Positions 45,220 through 51,743 of a DNA stretch of 64,000 bases are shown piece after piece. The notes beneath the pieces were generated by a model that saw only the letters and a program-made list of their open reading frames with translations, ran no database searches and had not been told where the DNA came from. Each line of letters opens with the position of its first letter. Position 1 is the stretch's first letter. A program made the position numbers and the translations under genes. The DNA comes from Sulfuritalea sp. (GTDB taxonomy: Bacteria > Pseudomonadota > Gammaproteobacteria > Burkholderiales > Rhodocyclaceae): NCBI GenBank assembly GCA_016708585.1, contig JADJFK010000013.1, positions 124,001 to 188,000 of the forward strand, in the 5' to 3' direction.

Positions 45220-46235
45220 CACGCGACCTCCTTGGCCAGCAATCCATATCTGCGGATGTTCTTGTCGGCCTGCGCCTGGATGCGCGCGATCGTGGCCACC
45301 GCCGGGGTCTTGCCGAACAGGTGGGCAAAGCGCTTCTGCGGCCGCAGGTACTCCTCCACCGGCAGTGGTCGCCGTATCGCCAGCGCCGACTTTACTTCGC
45401 CGTATTCGGCTTCGAACACCGGGAAGACGCCGGTTTCCTTGGCCAGGCGCGCCATGCGGATGGTATCGTGCGAGGCCGTACCCCAGCCCAGCGGGCAGGG
45501 CACCAGGATGTGGATGTAGCGCGCGCCGCGGATGCCCATGGCCTTCGTCACCTTGTTTTCGAGGTCGCGCAGGTCGGCCACGGTAGCCGTGGCGACGTAG
45601 GGAATCTCGTGGGCCATGGCGATGGCCGGGACGAACTTGCCCTGGCCGAAGGGATTGCCGGGCTCGGGGCCGAGCGGCATGGTGGTCGCCGTGCGTGCCG
45701 CCGAGGGCGTGGCCGAGCTGCGCTGCACGCCGGTGTTCATGTAGCCGCCGTTGTCGTAGCAGATGTAGAGCACGTCGTCGTTGCGTTCGAACATGCCGGA
45801 AAGGCAGCCGAAGCCGATGTCGGTGGTGCCGCCGTCGCCGCCCTGGGCCACCACGCGCACGTCCTGGCCCTGGCCCTTCTGCTTCTTGATCTTGATCGCC
45901 GCGGCAATGCCGGTGGCGACCGCCGCCGTGTTGCCGAACAGCGAGTGGATCCAGGGGATCTGCCACGAGGTCTCGGGGTAGGGCGTGGAAAAGACTTCGA
46001 GGCAGCCGGTGGCGTTGGCCGCGATCAGCTGGCGGTTGGTGGCGTTCATCGCCGCGTCGATGGCGTAGCGCGCGCCCAGCGCCTCGCCGCAACCCTGGCA
46101 GGCGCGATGGCCGGAGTTGAGCGAGTTGGTGCGCTGCATGTTGGCCTGCACGCTGCGCTCTTCGGGCGCCAGCAGGCGGTTGCCGACGGTGAAGGTGCCG
46201 GTCTGGTAGAACTTGACGGTTTGCAATGCGGACAT
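45219..46235 (-). CDS. 2-oxoacid:acceptor oxidoreductase, beta (thiamine-diphosphate) subunit
   Basis: The 338-residue subunit has the ThDP fold of PorB/KorB-type proteins: HRACQGCGEALGARYAID (Cys pair for the proximal cluster), ANATGCLEVFSTPYP, HSLFGNTAAVATGIAAAI, the ThDP motif VAQGGDGGTTDIGFGCLSG, ICYDNGGYMNTGVQRS and HILVPCPLGWG. With alpha and gamma it would cleave pyruvate, phenylglyoxylate or a similar 2-oxoacid with CoA. It is intact, although both flanking genes are frameshifted. Gap to alpha 15 bases; overlap with the FAD subunit 1 base. Confidence 0.9.
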   Translation of the reverse strand: MSALQTVKFYQTGTFTVGNRLLAPEERSVQANMQRTNSLNSGHRACQGCGEALGARYAIDAAMNATNRQLIAANATGCLEVFSTPYPETSWQIPWIHSLFGNTAAVATGIAAAIKIKKQKGQGQDVRVVAQGGDGGTTDIGFGCLSGMFERNDDVLYICYDNGGYMNTGVQRSSATPSAARTATTMPLGPEPGNPFGQGKFVPAIAMAHEIPYVATATVADLRDLENKVTKAMGIRGARYIHILVPCPLGWGTASHDTIRMARLAKETGVFPVFEAEYGEVKSALAIRRPLPVEEYLRPQKRFAHLFGKTPAVATIARIQAQADKNIRRYGLLAKEVA

Positions 46236-46250
46236 GGTCAGGTTCCCTTT

Positions 46251-47505
46251 CTAGTAATTGCGGGCTGCTACTGCGCCGACATCGCGCAGCATGGCTTCCG
46301 CCGCCGGGCCCGTGCGCCGCTTTTCGCGTTCGCGTTCGAGCTGCTTGTTCACCACCTTCCAGTCGAGGTCGAGGAAGGTCACGGGTTCGAGTTCGTCGCG
46401 CCCGGCTTTCTCGAACAGCCCGGTCAGCGACTTCATGGTGATGGCGCGGCCGCCGAGGCCGGCGACCACGGTGTAGCCCCTTGAGGCCCATGCCGGTGAC
46501 GGCCATGCGCACGTTGGTGGCGACGATGCCGCCGATGCCGACGGCGAGGCTCTTTTCCAGCACCACGAAGCGCTTGCAGTGCTTCAGCGCGGCGGCCACC
46601 TCGAGCAGCGGGAAGGGGCGGAAGCTGGTGATGCCGAGCACGCCGATCTTGTGACCAGCATCGCGCATTTCGTCGACCGTGTCCTTGATGGTGCCCAGCA
46701 CCGAGCCCATGGCGATGACAATGGTTTCGGCATCCTCGGTGCGGTAGGTGCGGATCAGGCCGCCGCTGTCGCGGCCGAAGACGGACTTGAATTCGGCGGC
46801 GAGCTGCGGGATCCGTTCCAGCGCCTGCATCTGCTTGGCATGGGCGAGGTAGCGCACTTCCATGAAGGCCTCGGGGCCGACCATGGCGCCGATCGACACC
46901 GGTTCGTTCACGTCCAGCACCTGGCGCGGCTCGTAGGGCGGCAGGAAGGCATCGACCTGCTCCTGGGTCGGCATGTCCACGCGCTCGTAGGCGTGGGTGA
47001 GGATGAAGCCGTCCATGCAGACCATCACCGGCAGCGAGATTTCCTCGGCCAGCTTGAAGGCCTGGATGTGCAGGTCGAGCGCTTCCTGGTTGGTCTCGGC
47101 GAACAGCTGGACCCAGCCGCAGTCGCGCTGCGAGAGCGAATCGGAGTGGTCGTTCCAGATGTTGATCGGTGCGCCGATGGCGCGGTTGGCCACGGTCATG
47201 ACGATCGGCAGGCCGAGGCCGGAGGCGTTGTACACCGCCTCGACCATGTAGAGCAGGCCCTGCGAGGCGGTGGCCGTGTAGGTGCGGGCGCCGGCGGCGG
47301 AGGAGCCGATGGCCACCGACATGGCGGCGAATTCGGATTCGACGTTGATGAACTCGCAGTCCTTGAGCTCGCCCGATTTCACCATCTCGCCGATGCCCTC
47401 GACGATGTGGGTCTGCGGCGAGATCGGGTAGGCGCAGATGACTTCCGGCCGGCACAGGGCGACGGCCTCGGCCACCGCGTGGGAACCTTCGCATTGCTTA
47501 AGCAT
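46251..47505 (-). pseudogene. 2-oxoacid:acceptor oxidoreductase, alpha subunit, one-base frameshift
   Basis: The intact protein would be about 418 residues. The first about 342 residues read as a PorA-type pyrimidine/CoA-binding subunit: MLKQCEGSHAVAEAVALCRP, YPISPQTHIVEGIGEMV, ESEFAAMSVAIGSSAAGARTY, SQGLLYMVEAVYNASGLGLP and the YRTEDAETIVIAMGS domain. At the C4/G4 run 46477-46480 the frame shifts: before it MAVTGMGLKG, after it (in another frame) YTVVAGLGGRAITMKSLTGL to the stop at 46251. Deleting one G restores a continuous C-terminus and the gene length is 3n+1. Its start overlaps the gamma gene end by 8 bases. Confidence 0.87.
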
Positions 47506-48082
47506 GGGTCAAGGCCTCCTTCATTTCGGCGACCACGATGTCGTAGGCCTCGGTGGCGGCGGCGATGTTGCCCTCGGCGATCTTGCCGGAGAACTTGTCG
47601 CGGATCGCCATCGCCACCGATTCCAGCTTGATGATGCCGGACACTGCCGCGAAGCCGCCGAGCAAGGGCACGTTGGGCACCGGGCGGCCGACGTGCTTGA
47701 TGCTCAGATCGGTCGCGGCGACGGTGCACAGGCGCTCCGGATGCCAGTCGCGGACGAAGTCGCCGAGGCCCAGTTGCTCGAAGGTCTTGGTGGTGTTGAT
47801 CAGGATGTAGCCGTCCTTCTTCAGGCCGGCGAAGACATCGACCTGATGCAGCAGGGTCGGGTCCTGGATGATGATGGCGTCGGGCGCCATGATCGGCTCG
47901 CGCAGGCGGATCTCCTTGTCGGCGATACGGCAGAAGGCCACCACCGGGGCGCCGGTGCGCTCGGATCCGAAACTGGGAAAGGCCTGCGCGTGACGGCCTT
48001 CATCGAAAGCCGCGATCGACAGCATTTCCGCCGCCGTCACCACTCCCTGACCGCCACGGCCATGTATGCGTACCTGGAACAT
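47498..48082 (-). CDS. 2-oxoacid:acceptor oxidoreductase, gamma subunit
   Basis: The 194-residue subunit begins MFQVRIHGRGGQGVVTAAEM, the nucleotide/CoA-handling signature of PorG/KorC/PadE-type subunits, followed by FPSFGSERTGAPVVAFCRI, DPTLLHQVDV and NVPLLGGFAAVSG. It heads the operon gamma-alpha-beta-FAD/ferredoxin. The order and the fused FAD-ferredoxin subunit suggest an NAD(P)-linked enzyme of the pyruvate or phenylglyoxylate type; the sequence alone does not decide. ATG at 48082 is chosen from the family start. Confidence 0.92.
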   Translation of the reverse strand: MFQVRIHGRGGQGVVTAAEMLSIAAFDEGRHAQAFPSFGSERTGAPVVAFCRIADKEIRLREPIMAPDAIIIQDPTLLHQVDVFAGLKKDGYILINTTKTFEQLGLGDFVRDWHPERLCTVAATDLSIKHVGRPVPNVPLLGGFAAVSGIIKLESVAMAIRDKFSGKIAEGNIAAATEAYDIVVAEMKEALTHA

Positions 48083-48235
48083 TATTTGTCCTCCGTCTGG
48101 TCCGCCGGAAGCATACCCTTGGCGAACCGGATTTGGGAAGCCTTGCATGCGGAATCGCTTTCGCCGACCCTGCCTCCGACAGGGCTGCGCATGCGCCTCC
48201 GGTAGAATCGTATCTTTTGACGCAATTTGCCCGCC

Positions 48236-49303
48236 ATGAAACACATCACCGACGACGTCCGCATCCGCGAAATCAAGGAATTGTCGCCGCCCGGCCATAT
48301 CCTGCGCGAGTTTCCCGCCACCGATGCAGGAGCGGCAACCACCTGGGAAGCCCGCCAGGCTCTGCATCGCGTGCTGCACGGCGCCGACGACCGCCTGGCC
48401 GTCGTCGTCGGCCCCTGCTCGATCCACGATTACGATGCCGCGATGGACTACGCGCGCAAGCTGAAGCAGGAAGCCACGCGTCGTGCCGAGGACCTGCTGA
48501 TCCTGATGCGCGTGTATTTCGAGAAGCCGCGCACCACGGTGGGCTGGAAGGGCCTGATCAACGACCCGCGCATGGACGGCAGCTTCAAGATCAACGAGGG
48601 CCTGCGCCTGGCGCGCAAACTCCTCTGGGAACTGGGCGAGCTCGGCCTGCCGGCGGCAACGGAGTTCCTCGACACCATCACGCCGCAATACACGGCCGAC
48701 CTGATCAGCTGGGGTGCGATCGGCGCCCGCACCACGGAGTCGCAGGTGCACCGCGAACTGGCCTCGGGGCTTTCCTGTCCGGTCGGCTTCAAGAACGGCA
48801 CCGACGGCAACCTGCGCATCGCGGTGGACGCGATCAAGGCCGCGGCCAGCCCGCACCATTTCCTCTCCGTGACCAAGGCCGGGCATTCGGCGATCGTGTC
48901 GACCAACGGCAACGAGGACTGCCACGTCATCCTGCGCGGCGGCAAGGCGCCCAACTACGACGCGGCGGCGGTGGATGCCGCCTGCACCGAACTGGGCAAG
49001 GCCGGGCTGGCCGCGCGCGTCATGATCGATTTCTCGCACGCCAACAGCAGCAAGCAGTTCAAGAAGCAACTCGATGTCGCCCGCGAAGTCGGCGCCCAGC
49101 TGGCGGCGGGCGAGGACCGCATCTTCGGTGTCATGATCGAGTCCCACCTCAAGGAGGGCCGGCAGGACCTGACGCCCGGCAAGCCGCTCGAGTACGGCGT
49201 ATCCGTCACCGATGCCTGCCTCGGCTGGGACGACACGCTGGTCGCGCTGGACATCCTGGCCAAGGCAGTGAAGGCCCGGCGCGTGGCGCTGGCCGAACGT
49301 TGA
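48236..49303 (+). CDS. aroG: 3-deoxy-7-phosphoheptulonate (DAHP) synthase, class I AroG/AroF type
   Basis: The enzyme condenses PEP and erythrose-4-phosphate in the first step of aromatic amino-acid synthesis. The 355-residue protein has the E. coli-type N-terminal extension (DDVRIREIKELSPPGHILREF) used for feedback inhibition. It also has VVVGPCSIHDYDAAMDYARKL with the metal Cys, MRVYFEKPRTTVGWKGLIND, SFKINEGLRLAR, SGLSCPVGFKNGTDGNL, VMIDFSHANSSKQ and FGVMIESHLKEG. Which of Phe, Tyr or Trp inhibits it is not decidable here. ATG at 48236 is preferred to TTG at 48227; a TAGAAT lies about 30 bases upstream. It is divergent from the oxidoreductase operon. Confidence 0.95.
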   Translation: MKHITDDVRIREIKELSPPGHILREFPATDAGAATTWEARQALHRVLHGADDRLAVVVGPCSIHDYDAAMDYARKLKQEATRRAEDLLILMRVYFEKPRTTVGWKGLINDPRMDGSFKINEGLRLARKLLWELGELGLPAATEFLDTITPQYTADLISWGAIGARTTESQVHRELASGLSCPVGFKNGTDGNLRIAVDAIKAAASPHHFLSVTKAGHSAIVSTNGNEDCHVILRGGKAPNYDAAAVDAACTELGKAGLAARVMIDFSHANSSKQFKKQLDVAREVGAQLAAGEDRIFGVMIESHLKEGRQDLTPGKPLEYGVSVTDACLGWDDTLVALDILAKAVKARRVALAER

Positions 49304-49371
49304 TTCCGCGTCGCGGGTACCCTTGATCGGGCTGGCTGCGCCTTGCCGGCCGGGTCTATAATGCCGCGACC

Positions 49372-49902
49372 ATGAGTTCGATCGACAACATCCGCGATAT
49401 CGAGGTTCTCGGTGATGCCGTGCCCTTCGTCGGCCGCATCCGCGAGATCATCGAAGTGATAAAGCTGTTCGAGGACTTCGAGGCGTCGGAACTGGATGGA
49501 CTCGCCCGCTACATGCGTTGTTACCGGGCTCCGCTCGGAGCGGAGATCATCCAGGAGGGCGACACCGGCGACTTCATGCTGCTGCTGCTGGAAGGCAACG
49601 TCGAGATCGTCAAGAAGGACGTGCGCGGCCTGGCGCAGATCATGGGCACCGCCGGTCCGGGCAAGACCCTCGGCGAAATGTCGCTGATCGATGGCGAGCC
49701 GCGCTTCGCCAGCTGCGTCGCACTCGACACGGTGACCGTCGCGGTGCTCGACCGCGAGAGCCTGTCGCGCCTGATCGCGGAAGAGCCGCGCATCGGCGTC
49801 AAGCTGATGATGGAACTGCTGATGCTGCTCAATCAGCGGCTGCGCAGCGTCAGTTCGCAACTTCTGGACTGCATGGAAGCCCGGCGTTCGCGGATCCGCT
49901 GA
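49372..49902 (+). CDS. Stand-alone cyclic-nucleotide-binding domain protein
   Basis: The 176-residue protein consists of one Crp-type beta-roll (residues about 35-150) with short helices at both ends and no DNA-binding domain. The phosphate cassette reads GKTLGEMSLIDGEPRFASCVA: the Gly-Glu pair, the Arg and the Ser that contact the cyclic phosphate are all kept, so cAMP or cGMP binding is plausible. Entry strand GAEIIQEGDTGDFMLLLLEG is standard. Without an output domain it may act by protein contact. Three bases separate it from the convergent FmdE-like gene. Confidence 0.85.
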   Translation: MSSIDNIRDIEVLGDAVPFVGRIREIIEVIKLFEDFEASELDGLARYMRCYRAPLGAEIIQEGDTGDFMLLLLEGNVEIVKKDVRGLAQIMGTAGPGKTLGEMSLIDGEPRFASCVALDTVTVAVLDRESLSRLIAEEPRIGVKLMMELLMLLNQRLRSVSSQLLDCMEARRSRIR

Positions 49903-49905
49903 AAT

Positions 49906-50517
49906 CTACTGCGCGGGCCGCAGCACAAACACCTCCGGATCGTCGCCATGCTCGAGCAGCAGCGTGCGCACGCGCGCCTGCCAGCATTCGCGGAACTCGG
50001 CGGCCTGGGCCGGGGTGGCGCTGCCGTCCAGGCACTTCTGCATCAGGTCGAAGGTCTGCGGCGCGAAGGGTACCGACTGCATGCGCGCCGCGACGTCGAC
50101 CGCCTGGCCGGTGTCGATCCGCGTGTAACGGATTTCTTCGGCGACGTCGGCTGAAAAATACAGCAGCTTGCGCCGGTCGAAGCGCCCGGCGAGACCCTTG
50201 AAGCCGGTGTCATGGGTGGCGCCGGTGAGCAGGGCGACGACATTGGCGATGACGCCGGTCACACCCGACAGCTGGTCCTCGCGGAATTCGACGCGGATTC
50301 CGCCGCGCTGCGGCAGCGCACCGGGGTAGAGGTGTTCCAGCGCCTTCAGCGTCATCCAGTAGGCGGCGGCCACGGTCGGGCAGGAGTGGCCGGCCAGCTT
50401 GACCGCATCGAGGTAGCGGTATTCGATGCGGCCATTCCCGGCGGCGCCGAGGAACTCGGCCAGCGGGTCATATACGCTCAGGCTGCGTACCTGATCGTAA
50501 AAGGCCGGCGTCTGCAC
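49906..50517 (-). CDS. FmdE-like protein
   Basis: The 203-residue product contains the FmdE-family signature AVKLAGHSCPTVAAAYWMTLKAL (residues about 39-61, His-x-Cys metal-binding motif), followed by GGIRVEFREDQLSGVTGVIANVVALLTGAT, a counterpart of the FmdE middle region. The C-terminal treble-clef domain with four cysteines found in archaeal FmdE is absent; only a scattered Cys remains. The family name comes from formylmethanofuran dehydrogenase operons, but bacterial members have no known role; metal or redox-cofactor handling is a guess. It lies 4 bases after the DUF2249 gene and behind an FNR-type promoter. Confidence 0.78.
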   Translation of the reverse strand: MQTPAFYDQVRSLSVYDPLAEFLGAAGNGRIEYRYLDAVKLAGHSCPTVAAAYWMTLKALEHLYPGALPQRGGIRVEFREDQLSGVTGVIANVVALLTGATHDTGFKGLAGRFDRRKLLYFSADVAEEIRYTRIDTGQAVDVAARMQSVPFAPQTFDLMQKCLDGSATPAQAAEFRECWQARVRTLLLEHGDDPEVFVLRPAQ

Positions 50518-50521
50518 GGGT

Positions 50522-50773
50522 TTATTGCTTCTTGATGAAGTCGATCACGATGTTGCCCGGCTCGCGCTGGCGGTAGGTAATCTCCACTGCCTCGCCATAG
50601 CGTTGCACGAGCTGGTCGAGCAGCGGCAGCGGATCGTGGTCATTGACGAAGCGCATGGTTTCGCCGGCACGCAGGGCATCCAGCGCGCCGAAAATGGCGG
50701 CGTGGCGGAAACGCTTGGCAATGCCGCGGGCATCGAAGGGATAGATCGAATCGGGGGAAAGATGAACGTGCAT
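50522..50773 (-). CDS. DUF2249 domain protein
   Basis: The 83-residue single-domain protein has the DUF2249 pattern FDARGIAKRFRHAAIFGALDAL, then GETMRFVNDHDPLPLLDQL and a C-terminal IVIDFIKK strand. DUF2249 modules occur in proteins tied to nitrogen-oxide respiration and haem/hemerythrin-like proteins, often under FNR/Dnr control; the molecular function is not established. It is the first gene after a class II FNR-type promoter, with the FmdE-like gene 4 bases downstream. Confidence 0.85.
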   Translation of the reverse strand: MHVHLSPDSIYPFDARGIAKRFRHAAIFGALDALRAGETMRFVNDHDPLPLLDQLVQRYGEAVEITYRQREPGNIVIDFIKKQ

Positions 50774-50803
50774 GGCAATTTACCTGTGGGTTAGGGTGAT
50801 CGC

Positions 50804-50845
50804 ACTATGCCTTATCCCGGTCATCCGGAAATTGATGTGAATCAG
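50804..50845 (-). promoter_or_regulatory. Class II FNR/Dnr-type promoter for the DUF2249-FmdE-like operon
   Basis: TTGAT-GTGA-ATCAG (50832-50845) matches the FNR consensus TTGAT-N4-ATCAA at 9 of 10 positions. On the minus strand a -10-like CATAGT lies at 50809-50804, predicting a start at 50797. The centre of the box (50838.5) is then exactly 41.5 bases upstream, the class II activation position. Leader about 24 bases. Confidence 0.7.
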
Positions 50846-50910
50846 TTATAAATCATAAACTTAAAACCATACTGAAAAAGTTGGTTTTTGGGCTCGGGCG
50901 AGCCTCGAAT

Positions 50911-50935
50911 CGCCGTGTCGCCGGCGCCGACCCCT
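50911..50935 (-). repeat. Dispersed 25-base GC-rich repeat, copy C
   Basis: Minus strand reads AGGGGTCGGCGCCGGCG, AC, ACGGCG; the only clearly intergenic copy not close to a stop codon. The first four bases depart from AAAA. Confidence 0.65.
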
Positions 50936-51004
50936 GCCCGGAACCAGCGAAGAAATCGTAGCGAGCGGGCCGCAGCGGGGTGCGGCCGGAGCGCAGCTAC
51001 CGGA

Positions 51005-51022
51005 ATGTACGCGTTTGTACAT
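51005..51022. repeat. Dyad ATGTAC-N6-GTACAT
   Basis: A perfect 6+6 inverted repeat with a 6-base spacer, followed by GAGGATAGCGAGC. It lies 63 bases beyond the 3' end of the cobalamin adenosyltransferase gene. It could be a small extragenic palindrome. Confidence 0.55.
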
Positions 51023-51084
51023 GAGGATAGCGAGCACCGCCCAATCCCCGATCCGGCACGCGCAGTAGATTTATTCGCTGGTTC

Positions 51085-51636
51085 TCAGGCGTTCTTGCCC
51101 TTCTGCCACAGCACGTCGCTGCCGCCGCCGGCCTTGTTCAGCCAGCGGCCGAGGACGAAAAGCAGATCGGAAAGACGATTCAGGTATTGGCGTCCGGCGT
51201 CCGATACCGGCTCGGCGGCGGCCAGTGCCACCGTCATGCGTTCGGCGCGGCGGCAGACGGTGCGCGCGAGATGGGTCAGGGCTGCGGCGCGATTGCCGCC
51301 GGGCAGGATGAATTCCTTGAGGGGTCCCAGATCGGCGTTGTAATGGTCGATGGCGGCTTCCAGGCGCGCCGGCTGCGTGGCTTTCAGCAAGGCGGAACCG
51401 GGGATGCACAGTTCGCCGCCGAGGTCGAACAGGTCGTGCTGGATGCCGGTGAACAGTTCGCGAACATCGGCGGGCAGGTCTTCGCAGAGGATGACGCCGA
51501 GCAGCGAGTTGAGTTCATCGACGTCGCCCATGGCGGTGATGCGGGCGGAATCCTTGGCGGTGCGCGAACCGTCGCCGAGGCCGGTGGTGCCGGCATCGCC
51601 GGTGCGGGTGTAGATTTTCGAGAGGCGGTGTCCCAT
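51085..51636 (-). CDS. Cob(I)alamin adenosyltransferase, PduO type
   Basis: The enzyme adenosylates cob(I)alamin to coenzyme B12. The 183-residue product shows the PduO N-terminal ATP-binding loop IYTRTGDAGTTGLGDGSR, DELNSLLGV, FDLGGELCIPG, FILPGGNRAAALTHLARTVCRRAERMTV and YLNRLSDLLFVLGRWLN. Length matches the stand-alone PduO/CobA2 form. No B12-dependent enzyme is visible nearby. It is divergent from the P-loop gene at 51744. Confidence 0.96.
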   Translation of the reverse strand: MGHRLSKIYTRTGDAGTTGLGDGSRTAKDSARITAMGDVDELNSLLGVILCEDLPADVRELFTGIQHDLFDLGGELCIPGSALLKATQPARLEAAIDHYNADLGPLKEFILPGGNRAAALTHLARTVCRRAERMTVALAAAEPVSDAGRQYLNRLSDLLFVLGRWLNKAGGGSDVLWQKGKNA

Positions 51637-51743
51637 GGGGTGTCCTGTGGTCGGGTTTGCCCGGATTATGACTCAGACCGTGCCTTCGCCAGCCTGCGAG
51701 GTTGGCTTCCGCGGTACGCTATCGCCATGGAGGCCATTCAGGA

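Larger units (their letters stand above)
50774..51084. other. 311-base divergent-side spacer between DUF2249 and the adenosyltransferase gene
   Basis: No gene is seen. It contains the FNR-type promoter (50804-50845), an AT-rich patch (50841-50885), one copy of the dispersed GC repeat (50911-50935), a GC-rich block with repeated GCGAGC/GAGCGC words, and an 18-base dyad ATGTAC-N6-GTACAT (51005-51022). Confidence 0.6.

Noticed and set aside
44260..47505. A continuous 1081-codon open frame across the oxidoreductase operon
   Set aside because: It begins as the true alpha subunit, loses the protein at the 46477-46480 frameshift, runs out of frame through the intact beta gene, re-enters the FAD subunit by chance and ends after its frameshift. 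It is not one protein.
43581..48082. Assignment as the phenylglyoxylate dehydrogenase operon padEFGHI
   Set aside because: The subunit layout differs (ferredoxin fused to the FAD subunit, different order) and no other pad gene is present; kept only as one possible substrate class.
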